Below the pieces are notes generated by a model that did not search any database, was not told the origin of the DNA, and worked only from the letters and a program-made list of their open reading frames with translations. This document shows, one piece after another, positions 8,454 through 16,243 of a DNA stretch of 64,000 nucleotides. The DNA lies in NCBI GenBank assembly GCA_948957135.1, contig CARDBT010000017.1, positions 1 to 64,000 of the forward strand, read 5' to 3'. A program made the position numbers and the translations under genes. Each line of letters begins with the position of its first letter. The first letter of the stretch is position 1. The stretch is from COE1 sp910588595 (GTDB lineage Bacteria > Bacillota > Clostridia > Lachnospirales > Lachnospiraceae).

Positions 8454-8633
8454 ATGCTGCTGGATAAGATTTATTACACGGTGGACAGTCTCGAGGGTGA
8501 CTACGCGTATCTCAAGAAGGACGGCGACGTGTCGGATGAGACAAAGTGCGTTGCGCGCGCATTGCTGCCGCCCGAGATCGCGGAGGGATCCCGGCTGGTC
8601 TATGAGATGATGGAATACAGTCTGTCAGATTAG
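8454..8633 (+). CDS. Small DUF3006-like protein (59 aa)
   Basis: The protein MLLDKIYYTVDSLEGDYAYL... has the short V-D-x-x-E-G-D-Y-A signature and a later LLPPEIAEGSRLVYE segment that resemble DUF3006 proteins, which are small beta-rich proteins of unknown role. GGAGGG lies 7 bases before ATG 8454; the frame extends to 8403 without a ribosome site. The 3' end of the gene is included in an imperfect tandem duplication that continues past the stop codon. Confidence 0.6.
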   Translation: MLLDKIYYTVDSLEGDYAYLKKDGDVSDETKCVARALLPPEIAEGSRLVYEMMEYSLSD

Positions 8634-8703
8634 GGAGCTGCAGTAAAGTATTCTATGAGATGATGGAGTACAGTCCTGTCAGGTTAGGGAGCTGCAGCAA
8701 AGT
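8600..8703 (+). repeat. Imperfect tandem duplication of the gene tail (2 x 51 bp)
   Basis: CTATGAGATGATGGAATACA... (8600-8650) recurs at 8653-8703 with a few changes (one inserted C, A to G changes). The first copy encodes the last residues and stop of the 59-residue protein. The second is noncoding, and its inserted C would shift the frame. Confidence 0.85.
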
Positions 8704-8941
8704 TTTTCTTCGAGTGCAGACAAATACAGGGCAATGCCGTACGGCGAGGTAAGGATCTGTGGGAAACAAGGGAGGGACTGTCGGCAAAGGGGCTCACTTC
8801 AGATTGCGTAGGATATCTCTTTGAGAGTGCATGTCAAAAACGCAGGCGCAGCGGGATGCGGCGAGGCTTTTTGACATGTGTAGCCGGAGAGATAGACAAG
8901 TCAAGATGCATAGGCTATTTCTGTACAGTTCTTAAGGAAAG
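8634..8941 (+). other. Gene-free stretch made of repeats
   Basis: These 308 bases hold the second half of the tail duplication, about 45 bases of unassigned sequence and a complete family 2 repeat (8750-8934). No gene was seen. Confidence 0.7.
8750..8934 (+). repeat. Short interspersed repeat family 2, copy 1
   Basis: Blocks AGATTGCGTAGGATATCTCT, AAAACGCAGGCGCAGCGGGA, GCGGCGAGGCTTTTTGA and GAGATAGACAAGTCAAGATG occur in the same order in the copy at 54036-54215 (inverted there). The right end CTGTACAGTTCTTAAGG matches the family terminus; the left end (AAGGATCTGTGGGAAA) is diverged. The right end runs into AAGGAAAG, the likely ribosome site of the MATE gene at 8942. Confidence 0.75.
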
Positions 8942-10303
8942 ATGGGATTTGAGATGAGAGACAGGACCGCGGACAGTATTGTGAAAGAGACGTTACATAT
9001 GGCGTGGCCTGCGGTGTGCGAGTCCTTTTTCGTGTCGCTGGCGGGCATGATCGATTCGCTGATGGTGAGCTCCATCGGCTCGTATGCGGTGGCGGCGGTG
9101 GGGCTTACCACACAGCCCAAATTCATGGGGCTTGCGCTGTTTATCGCGATGAGTGTCTCCATATCGGCGCTTGTCGCCAGGCGGCGCGGCGAGCAGAAGA
9201 AGGATGAGGCGAACCGGATCCTGCTGACGGCGCTTTTGTTTATCCTGGTGTCTGTGGCGGCGGTGTCCGCGCTCTGTGTGCTCTTTGCCAACCAGATCAT
9301 CCGTTTCTGCGGATCCGCGGAGGACACACATGACACGGCTGTCATATATTTTCGGATCATCATGGGCGGTATGGTCTTTAACGTGATCTCGATGGGGATC
9401 AACGCGGCGCAGAGAGGGGCGGGCAACACGATCATCGCCATGAGGACGAATATCACCTCAAACGTGGTGAATGTGCTTGGCAATTACCTGCTGATCAACG
9501 GTCATCTGGGATTTCCGGCGCTCGGGATCCACGGGGCGGCGATCGCCACGGTATTCGGCACCGTGGTGGCGTGTGTCATGAGCGTCTGTTCGCTGTTTCC
9601 AAAGGACAATTTTGTGAGTATACCGTATATCGTCAAAACGCGGGTCAGGGCTTCCGCGCAGACGCTGGGACATATCATCAGGGTGGGGTATTCGGTCTTT
9701 ATCGAGCAGGTGCTGATGCGCGTCGGTTTCATGTCCACCGCGATGATGGCGGCGGGAATGGGAACCGCTGCGATGGCGGCGCACCAGGTCGGCATGAACA
9801 TCCTGGGACTGACGTTTTCCTTCGGCGACGGGATGCAGGTGGCGGCTGTCGCGCTGATCGGCAGGAGTCTCGGCGAAGGGCTTCCGAACGAGGCAAAGGA
9901 GTACGGAAAAGTCTGCAGGCGCATCGGCATGTGCATCTCGGTGGCGCTTGCGGTGATCTATCTCTTTGGCGGGGAGACGCTCTATCGGATGTTCTTTGAG
10001 GAGGACTACATTGTCGCTTACGGTGTGCAGATCATCCATGTCATCATCTTCATAGTACTGTTCCAGGTATCACAGGTCATCTACATGGGCTGCCTGCGCG
10101 GTGCGGGCGACACGGCTTATACGGCGATGGCGTCGACCGTCAGTGTCACTGTGATCAGGACGCTCTTTTCTTACGTGTGCGGCATCGCGCTCGGCTGGGG
10201 GATCACCGGCATCTGGCTCGGTGTGCTGGCGGATCAGATCTCGCGCTTTCTGTTTGCCTCGATCCGGTTCAAGGCGGGCAAGTGGACCAGGATCAAGATC
10301 TGA
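8942..10303 (+). CDS. MATE family efflux transporter
   Basis: A Na+ or H+ coupled multidrug exporter of the NorM/DinF type in the cytoplasmic membrane. The 453 residues contain about 12 hydrophobic helices in two similar halves. The first half starts with TLHMAWPAVCESFFVSLAGM IDSLMVS, and the second repeats the pattern (IRVGYSVFIEQVLMRVGFMS). The G-A-x-x-A-A-H-Q-V segment (GTAAMAAHQVGMNILGL) is typical of MATE helix 8-9. ATG 8942 is preceded by AAGGAAAG derived from the end of repeat family 2; ATG 8954 is an alternative. It ends tail to tail with the channel gene, with repeat family 1 copy B between them. Confidence 0.93.
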   Translation: MGFEMRDRTADSIVKETLHMAWPAVCESFFVSLAGMIDSLMVSSIGSYAVAAVGLTTQPKFMGLALFIAMSVSISALVARRRGEQKKDEANRILLTALLFILVSVAAVSALCVLFANQIIRFCGSAEDTHDTAVIYFRIIMGGMVFNVISMGINAAQRGAGNTIIAMRTNITSNVVNVLGNYLLINGHLGFPALGIHGAAIATVFGTVVACVMSVCSLFPKDNFVSIPYIVKTRVRASAQTLGHIIRVGYSVFIEQVLMRVGFMSTAMMAAGMGTAAMAAHQVGMNILGLTFSFGDGMQVAAVALIGRSLGEGLPNEAKEYGKVCRRIGMCISVALAVIYLFGGETLYRMFFEEDYIVAYGVQIIHVIIFIVLFQVSQVIYMGCLRGAGDTAYTAMASTVSVTVIRTLFSYVCGIALGWGITGIWLGVLADQISRFLFASIRFKAGKWTRIKI

Positions 10304-10309
10304 TGTCGC

Positions 10310-10445
10310 GTTACAGTTCAGCCCAGGACTTCGCACTACGCTGCAAAGTCCGTGAGAAAGCATAGCGACCTAGATGCATACATCCGCGAAGCGGTTTTTG
10401 CATGGCTTGATGCTTGTAACAGGAAGCCGAAGGCTGAACTGTGGC
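10310..10445 (+). mobile_element. MITE-like element family 1, copy B (136 bp)
   Basis: It starts with GTTACAGTTCAGCC and ends GGCTGAACTGTGGC, a decayed end. The flanks GATGTCGC (10302-10309) and GATATCAC (10446-10453) agree in 6 of 8 positions, consistent with an older target duplication. Compared with copy A it lacks the 22-base palindromic block between GATGCAT and ACATCCGCG. It occupies the junction between two converging genes: the left duplication covers the last base of the MATE stop codon, and the right one covers the channel stop codon. Confidence 0.85.
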
Positions 10446-10449
10446 GATA

Positions 10450-12024
10450 TCACAGTTCCGGGGCGATGCTCTCCAACAGCTCCCATGCGGCGTCCCGCTC
10501 CCGCTTCTGCTCCGGATTGAGCTGGTCGTAGGGACACAGCATGGGGTGCTGCCGGGCGATATCATTCCGCGCAGGTCCATAGCTCCAGTTGTAGAAGGTG
10601 TAGAAGCGCAGCCACCGGGTGTGGTCGATCCTGCGGTACATCTCCTGGATATCGGGAGCCTTTCTGCTCTCGCGGTACACTTTGGATGCCCGCTGCGTGA
10701 TCTCGGGCGTCAGTTCTGTGATGGTTTCGTCCTTTAGCAGGATGCGGATCTTCATCAGAAGATGATCCGCGGCGGCAATCTTAGAATCCCGGTGGAAATC
10801 GTCGAGCTCATCCCATGTGCGTGTGGGGTACGAGACTGAGCGGCAGAAGATTTCATTGATCGTGATGGCTGCCTTGTTCAGAGCCGTCCGCATGATCTGA
10901 TCAGGCGTGTAGATCTCCTCGTTGGCTCCGAAATAAGTTACACCAGGGGTTTTCCGGTTGCTGTGCAGATGGATCTGTCCGTGCAGCTTATAGTAGCTGT
11001 TGAGCCGCCAATAGATATTCCAGCCCTCCGGTTCATTATCCGGGCAGATGATGATGCGGTCTGCCAGCTCCATGAGCGCATGGTGCATCTCCCACAGATC
11101 GTCGTGGAAGATCAGGGAGTCCGTCGTCGCTGAGACGCTGTTTAGTGAAAAGGTCTCGTGCAGGTGATTGTGCATGGAGAGAAATTGTCTGGCATCTCCA
11201 AATATGTGGTAGGCGACGTGCTGGCTGACAGAGAGGATATTGGTCATGATCGCCCGCTCGAGGATGCACCTGCCGTAGTTGCCAAAGCCGAGGATCACGA
11301 TGGTGTTTTCATAGCTGCACAGTGGTTTTGAGTGCCAGTACTGGCGGGCACAGCAGTCGTAGCTGTGAAAGAAATTGATGTTTCCCGACAGATGGTCTCG
11401 CCCGTTCGTCGTTCTCGCGTACACGTCCACGGGCAGTGTGTGCAGATCGATCGCGCGTGGATTTGAGCCGATGTCGTTCTCCTGCATCAGGAAGATCCTG
11501 CATTTGGATCCGACCCCTTTCTTGTGCTCCACGATCCTGGCGGGGGAGACGTTGATGAACAGACACGGATAGTCCGGAAATTCTGTCTGGTCATCTCTCT
11601 TTTCGCCGAAGATGATCACGGTGTCCGCGTCTTCTTTGTAGATGTTTGCTGCCAGTGTGCGGGATTCCACGCTGCAGTCTGCAAAGTAGTACCAGTTTTT
11701 CTTTCGCTGGCGGCTGAGCAGGAACAGCGGCAGACCTTCGCTGGTGACAAAGGAGATCACGGCGCCAAACAGTGTCATCATAATACCTGCGGACAGCAGC
11801 AGGAAAATGACGCCCACCGCCTGTCCAAGGGGCGTCACGGGTGTCAGATCACCGTAGCCGACGGTGGTCAGCGTGACGAGGGAGTACCAGAATGCGTCCC
11901 CGAAGGAGCGAATTGTCGCGTGGCTGTCAGTATACTCGGACAGGCAGAGGACAGTCAGCAGGAAGAGATAGATGACGAGCAGGAGGATCGTCATACGCAG
12001 ATAGAGTTTACTTTTTCTTTTCAT
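10450..12024 (-). CDS. Two-helix potassium channel with Rossmann-like region and C-terminal RyR domain
   Basis: A membrane K+ channel of 524 residues. Helix 1 is at residues 11-30, the pore loop with selectivity filter TTVGYGD at 53-59 and helix 2 at about 66-90. The cytoplasmic part has a Rossmann-like segment (TIVILGFGNYGRCILERAI, near residue 240) similar to TrkA-N/RCK domains, though the full glycine pattern is not typical. The last 100 residues (RWLRFYTFYNWSYGPARNDI ... RQHPMLCPYDQL) match the RyR domain, named from ryanodine receptors and also found in bacterial channels. The ATG at 12024 has AAAGGAG 9 bases upstream. It is divergent from a GNAT gene, with a family 2 repeat between. The ligand gating the channel is not known. 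Confidence 0.88.
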   Translation of the reverse strand: MKRKSKLYLRMTILLLVIYLFLLTVLCLSEYTDSHATIRSFGDAFWYSLVTLTTVGYGDLTPVTPLGQAVGVIFLLLSAGIMMTLFGAVISFVTSEGLPLFLLSRQRKKNWYYFADCSVESRTLAANIYKEDADTVIIFGEKRDDQTEFPDYPCLFINVSPARIVEHKKGVGSKCRIFLMQENDIGSNPRAIDLHTLPVDVYARTTNGRDHLSGNINFFHSYDCCARQYWHSKPLCSYENTIVILGFGNYGRCILERAIMTNILSVSQHVAYHIFGDARQFLSMHNHLHETFSLNSVSATTDSLIFHDDLWEMHHALMELADRIIICPDNEPEGWNIYWRLNSYYKLHGQIHLHSNRKTPGVTYFGANEEIYTPDQIMRTALNKAAITINEIFCRSVSYPTRTWDELDDFHRDSKIAAADHLLMKIRILLKDETITELTPEITQRASKVYRESRKAPDIQEMYRRIDHTRWLRFYTFYNWSYGPARNDIARQHPMLCPYDQLNPEQKRERDAAWELLESIAPEL

Positions 12025-12060
12025 TGATCTGGCTCCTTTCTGGTTTCACGCATTGTTCTT

Positions 12061-12131
12061 CTTAGGAATTGTAGGAAAATAAGTGCTCAGATTGCGCAAG
12101 ATGTGTCACTTATTTTTCTACAGTTCCTTAG
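12061..12131. repeat. Short interspersed repeat family 2, copy 2 (71-bp palindromic derivative)
   Basis: CTTAGGAATTGTAGGAAAAT.. and its mirror ATTTTTCTACAGTTCCTTAG form an inverted repeat matching at 22 of 25 bases, with only about 20 bases of core left (TCAGATTGCGCAAGATG). The core matches both inner borders of the longer copies, so this is an internally deleted copy. It fills most of the space between the divergent channel and GNAT genes. Confidence 0.8.
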
Positions 12132-12197
12132 GTAAGTGTATCATTTTTGGGCAGCAGTTTCAATCGCGGAGTCGTTTCCGGCGATGGAGGAAATGGG

Positions 12198-12755
12198 ATG
12201 AAGATAGAGACAGATATGCGCGGCAGCCGCATCCGTATCAGAAATTACAGGGAATCCGACCTTGTGTTTCTCACGGATATGTGGTTTGACGCGGAAAACG
12301 GAAAGTACTTGAGCGATCCGGCAAAGGAGTATGTCGATGAGGCTTACCAGAAGGCGCTTGACGCGCTCGGGGAGAGTCCGCATGGTTATTACCTCGTCAT
12401 TGAGCTTGCGGACACGGCAGAACGTGTCGGGTCGTGCTGCATGTTTCCCGACGAGACCGGGAAGATATATGACATTGGTTACTGTGTTCACAGGAAATTC
12501 TGGCGTCAGGGGTATGGCAGCGAGGCGCTGCAGCTGATGCTTGACTGGCTGGGACTGCAGGGGGCGGAGTGCGTGACGGCGGAGGTCGCGGTAGAGAATG
12601 CGGCGTCGAACCGCCTGCTCGGGAAGCTTGGATTTGTTGTGGAGCGGACGGCGAGATTTCGGAAATATCACATGGATATCACCTATGACAGCTATATATA
12701 CGAAAAGAAACTGAATGCCCTGCCGTCTGTGGATGTGCAGGGACAGCGAGCGTAG
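12198..12755 (+). CDS. GNAT family N-acetyltransferase (RimJ/RimL-like)
   Basis: 185 residues. The acetyl-CoA binding segment IGYCVHRKFWRQGYGSEALQ (residues 95-114) has the Q/R-x-x-G-x-G/A core, followed by VAVENAASNRLLGKLGFV, the usual motif B with N-x-x-S and L-x-x-L-G-F. This pattern is closest to acetyltransferase_3 (RimJ/RimL, small amine or protein N-terminus acceptors). GGAGG lies 7 bases before ATG 12198; a longer frame from 12147 overlaps no ribosome site. The stop is 22 bases before the response regulator, so they may share a transcript. Confidence 0.88.
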   Translation: MKIETDMRGSRIRIRNYRESDLVFLTDMWFDAENGKYLSDPAKEYVDEAYQKALDALGESPHGYYLVIELADTAERVGSCCMFPDETGKIYDIGYCVHRKFWRQGYGSEALQLMLDWLGLQGAECVTAEVAVENAASNRLLGKLGFVVERTARFRKYHMDITYDSYIYEKKLNALPSVDVQGQRA

Positions 12756-12777
12756 GTCAGGATAGGAGGAAAACAGT

Positions 12778-13494
12778 ATGCGCATCGCGTATTGTGAGGA
12801 TGAGCCCGCGCAGGCGGCGCTTGTGCGCGCCATGATCCTGCAGTGGGCGGAGAGCCGCAGGATCACGGCGGAGGTCGTATTATATGAGAGCGCGGAGGAA
12901 TTTTTGTTCAAAAACGAGGTGTTTGCGTACGATATCGTTTTTCTGGATATCGCCATGCGGCAGATGAACGGTGTGGAGCTTGCGCGCGCGATCCGCAGGA
13001 AGGACAGAGCGCTCCCGATCGCCTTTCTGACGGCGGACAGGACGTTTGCGATCGAGGGCTATGAGCTGCATGCCGTGCGGTATCTGCTCAAGCCGGTCGC
13101 GATGGAGAAGCTTGGCAGTCTGCTTGACGAACTGCTCGAGACGGCGGAAGCGGATGCGCAGGATACGGACTGCATCACGGTCGGGGAGAAGGGCGCTGTC
13201 AGAAAGATTTCGGAGAGCAGCATCTGTTATATAGAAGTGCTGGGGCATTACACGCAGCTTCACTTACAGGACGGTGCCGCGGTCCGCGTCAAGGAGAGTC
13301 TGGCATCCGTTGCGGCGATGCTGCACCAAAAGGAACTGTTTGTGAAATGCCACAGGAGTTTTGTGGTGAATTTGAGGTATGTCGAGAAGATCAGCCGCGC
13401 GGCGTGTGCGCTCTCCGACGGGACAGTCCTGCCGGTCAGCCGCAACTCCTACCAGGAACTGAACGAGCGGTTTATACAGTATTACAGGGAGTAA
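12778..13494 (+). CDS. LytTR-type response regulator
   Basis: A DNA-binding regulator of 238 residues. The receiver domain (1-115) has acidic residues Glu7-Asp8, the phosphoacceptor Asp57 in DIVFLDIAM and Lys105 in RYLLKPV. The C-terminal LytTR domain (about 135-235) shows IEVLGHYTQLHL and FVKCHRSFVVNLRYVEKI, the classic F/H-R-S-x-x-V-N motif. AGGAGG lies 8 bases before ATG. The histidine kinase starts 31 bases downstream, and an ABC exporter pair follows, so the system probably controls that exporter. No autoinducing peptide gene was seen. Confidence 0.93.
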   Translation: MRIAYCEDEPAQAALVRAMILQWAESRRITAEVVLYESAEEFLFKNEVFAYDIVFLDIAMRQMNGVELARAIRRKDRALPIAFLTADRTFAIEGYELHAVRYLLKPVAMEKLGSLLDELLETAEADAQDTDCITVGEKGAVRKISESSICYIEVLGHYTQLHLQDGAAVRVKESLASVAAMLHQKELFVKCHRSFVVNLRYVEKISRAACALSDGTVLPVSRNSYQELNERFIQYYRE

Positions 13495-13524
13495 GATCTA
13501 TCCAATGGCAGAGGGGGAGTGCTC

Positions 13525-14244
13525 ATGAACATGATCATGATGATATTGTCAATTTTGTTCCTGCTTGCGGTCATTGTCTATCTGCTGTACCGCACGATAG
13601 ACAGGGCATATGACAGACAGATCGCGGCGTATCAGAACAAACTTTTGAAAAACCAGGTTGACGAGGTGCACAATCTCTACCTCACGATGCGGGGCTGGCG
13701 GCATGACTATCACAACCACATGCAGTCCGTCAAGGCGTATCTGGCGATGGACAGTCTGGATGAGGCAAAAGCGTATCTCGACAGGCTCGAACAGGATCTT
13801 GACGACATCGATCTGTTGTTTCACACCGGAAATATCAACGCGGACGCCATCCTGAACTCCAAGATCTCCCTCGCGGTCAAGAGGGGGATCCAGGTGGATT
13901 ATAAGGCGACCGTGCCCAAGGAGCTTGCCGTGTCGGATATCGACCTGTGCGTTGTCATCGGCAACCTGATCGACAACGCGGTGGAGGCGTGTGAGAAAGT
14001 CGATCCGGAACATCAGTTTATCCGGCTCTACATCGGAATCCTGCGCAGGCAGCTCTACGTGTCCGTCACCAATGCGACGAGCGAGGTCGTGCGGAAACTC
14101 GACGAGGAGTACATCACGACGAAGCGCGGCGATCACGGGCATGGATTAAAGCGGATCAACAATATCGTGAACAAATACGACGGCTACATCAACCGCAAGA
14201 ACGAGCCGGGCGTCTTTGTGACGGAGATCATGCTGCCGATATGA
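13525..14244 (+). CDS. GHKL sensor histidine kinase, short form
   Basis: 239 residues. A single N-terminal membrane helix (about residues 5-24) is followed by a coiled region, the phosphoacceptor box RHDYHNHMQSVKAYL and an ATPase domain with N-box VVIGNLIDNAVEACEK and G-box HGHGLKRINNIV. This is the AgrC/LytTR-linked kinase architecture, but with only one membrane segment instead of six, so it may sense a membrane partner such as the ABC exporter rather than an external peptide. ATG 13525 is used because GGGGGAG lies 6 bases upstream; GTG 13519 is an alternative. Confidence 0.9.
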   Translation: MNMIMMILSILFLLAVIVYLLYRTIDRAYDRQIAAYQNKLLKNQVDEVHNLYLTMRGWRHDYHNHMQSVKAYLAMDSLDEAKAYLDRLEQDLDDIDLLFHTGNINADAILNSKISLAVKRGIQVDYKATVPKELAVSDIDLCVVIGNLIDNAVEACEKVDPEHQFIRLYIGILRRQLYVSVTNATSEVVRKLDEEYITTKRGDHGHGLKRINNIVNKYDGYINRKNEPGVFVTEIMLPI

Positions 14245-14268
14245 TCCCAAACACGCTCTAGACCATCC

Positions 14269-14299
14269 AGGTACAGATTTTTACCGTCTGTGCCTTTTT
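14269..14299 (+). terminator. Candidate terminator after the two-component genes
   Basis: AGGTACAGA pairs with TCTGTGCCT (one mismatch, 9-base loop) and is followed by TTTTTC. It lies 24 bases after the kinase stop and 78 bases before the ABC gene, so it may separate or attenuate the two units. Confidence 0.5.
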
Positions 14300-14376
14300 C
14301 TGTGCAAAAAACGGGAGAAAATGGTAGGATGGCGTCAGCGGATCAAATAGGGGAATAGAAAGGGAGAGAACAGACT

Positions 14377-16194
14377 ATGAAGCAGCATTCAATATGGAGC
14401 AATTACCGGTACACGTATGGACCACTGTGGCAAAAAAAGAAAAAGATCGTCCTCAGCACGATCGCGGAGGCGGTGTTCTACGTCTTTGTGCCGATCGTGG
14501 GAATGATGACCACGTCCATGATCATAGGCAGCCTGGAACAGGGGATCTCCATGTCAAAGCTTGTCCTGCTCGTCCTGGCGGCATTTGCCGTCTGTGGTGT
14601 GCTGAACATCGCAAAGGGGTATCTGGAGGCGCGCGGCGACGGGCAGTACATCGAGGCGAGGACCGAACTGTTCATCATGGAGCAGATCGAGAAGGATCTG
14701 ACAGTCAGCATGGAGCAGTATGAGGACGAGGAGATCCACAAATTAAAAGAAAAGTCGGACAACTGTCTGTGGGCAAATTCTTTTGGTCTGGAAGGGTTTT
14801 TCCGCCACAACAGCGATCTTTTGAAAAGTGTGCTGGGGCTTGTGGTCTATGCGCTGCTCGTGGGCAGCATGAACTGGAAGATCCTGGCAATGCTCATCGC
14901 CATGTCCGCAGTCAGCGCGGCGGCAGCGTACGGGGTGACGCGCTATTACCAGAAGATCAAGGATCCGGTCGCTGAGCAGCAGATGACGATGCACTATATC
15001 AACCGCGAGGTAGACGACATCCAGGGCGGCAAGGATATCCGCATTTTCGGGCTGGAGAGCTGGATCATCGGGAAGTTTGACGCGGCGATCAGGCGGTGCC
15101 GCCAGCTTCATTTTCGCTGGGATATGCGTTCATACGGCAGCAATATCCTGGACACGGTGCTGGACGCGGTGCGCGACGTGATCTGCTATCTGTATCTGAT
15201 CCTGCAGCTCGCTGGCGGCATGCGTCTGTCGGAGTTTGTCTTTTATCTGGGGCTGATCGCCGGATTTTCCAACTGGATCGGCATGATCAGCAAAAGTGTG
15301 GTCGCTGTCAAGCAGGACAGTGACAGCATCAACGACCTGCGCGCCTATCTCGATCTAGAGGAGGAAAAGCCGTCCGGCGAGGCGGTGGACTGCAGCGCGT
15401 GGACGGACATCGAGATCGAGTTCGATCATGTCAGCTACCGCTACTGCGGCGCGGAGGCGGAGACGCTGCGCGATGTCAGCTTCCGCCTGGCGGCGGGCGA
15501 GAAGATCGCCCTTGTCGGTGTGAACGGCGCAGGCAAGACGACGATCGTGAAGCTGATGGCAGGGCTGTATCTCCCGACATCGGGCACCGTGTATGTCAAC
15601 GGTGTCAGCACGAGGGATCTGGACAGGAAAAGCTATTTTGCCAAGCAGGCGGCTATCTTTCAGGAGCCGTTTCAGACTTCCTACAGTATCGGTGAAAATA
15701 TCGCGCTGGCGGAGACGTACGACCGCGAGAAAATGTGGAAGGTGCTCGCGCAGGCAGGGTTTGACCAGAAGGTCAGAGGCCTGGCAGGACAGCTCGATAC
15801 TCATCTGGGCAAGGACATCGTGCCGGACGGCATAGGGCTTTCCGGCGGGGAGCAGCAGAAACTTCTGCTGGCGCGGGCGCTTTACCGCGATGCGTCGCTC
15901 GTCATGCTCGATGAGCCCACAGCGGCGCTGGATGCGCTGGCGGAGACGGAGATCTACGAGAAGTATCAGACCCTGCTGCGGGGGAAAAGCGTGCTCTTCA
16001 TCTCGCACAGGCTTGCCTCCACCCGGTTCTGCGACAGGATCATACTGTTGTCCGAGGGGTGTGTCGTAGAGCAGGGGACGCACGAGCAACTGATGCGGAA
16101 GCAGGGCGCATATCACGAAATGTTCCAGGTGCAGAGCAGATACTATCAGGATGCCGGGCAGGGGGCTGAAAAACCGGACGGATCAATTTCGTAG
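14377..16194 (+). CDS. ABC exporter half-transporter 1 (permease-ATPase fusion)
   Basis: 605 residues. An N-terminal six-helix exporter domain (about 1-330) is fused to an ATPase with Walker A VGVNGAGKTTIVKL, Q-loop AIFQEPF, signature LSGGEQQKLLLARAL, Walker B SLVMLDEPTAALD and switch HRLAST. It follows the LytTR system and pairs with the next gene, which starts 49 bases later and has the same architecture, so a heterodimeric exporter is likely. Substrate unknown; no C39 peptidase domain is fused and no bacteriocin-like small gene was seen. Ribosome site AAAGGGAGAG. Confidence 0.93.
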   Translation: MKQHSIWSNYRYTYGPLWQKKKKIVLSTIAEAVFYVFVPIVGMMTTSMIIGSLEQGISMSKLVLLVLAAFAVCGVLNIAKGYLEARGDGQYIEARTELFIMEQIEKDLTVSMEQYEDEEIHKLKEKSDNCLWANSFGLEGFFRHNSDLLKSVLGLVVYALLVGSMNWKILAMLIAMSAVSAAAAYGVTRYYQKIKDPVAEQQMTMHYINREVDDIQGGKDIRIFGLESWIIGKFDAAIRRCRQLHFRWDMRSYGSNILDTVLDAVRDVICYLYLILQLAGGMRLSEFVFYLGLIAGFSNWIGMISKSVVAVKQDSDSINDLRAYLDLEEEKPSGEAVDCSAWTDIEIEFDHVSYRYCGAEAETLRDVSFRLAAGEKIALVGVNGAGKTTIVKLMAGLYLPTSGTVYVNGVSTRDLDRKSYFAKQAAIFQEPFQTSYSIGENIALAETYDREKMWKVLAQAGFDQKVRGLAGQLDTHLGKDIVPDGIGLSGGEQQKLLLARALYRDASLVMLDEPTAALDALAETEIYEKYQTLLRGKSVLFISHRLASTRFCDRIILLSEGCVVEQGTHEQLMRKQGAYHEMFQVQSRYYQDAGQGAEKPDGSIS

Positions 16195-16243
16195 AAGGGG
16201 ATCATAAAAGGGAATCATAAAAGGGGATCATAGGAGGCGTATC

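Noticed and set aside
14245..14376. Search for a small bacteriocin or lanthipeptide precursor between the two-component genes and the ABC exporter
   Set aside because: No short frame with a ribosome site and Gly-Gly leader or Cys/Ser-rich core was found; only a terminator-like hairpin is present.
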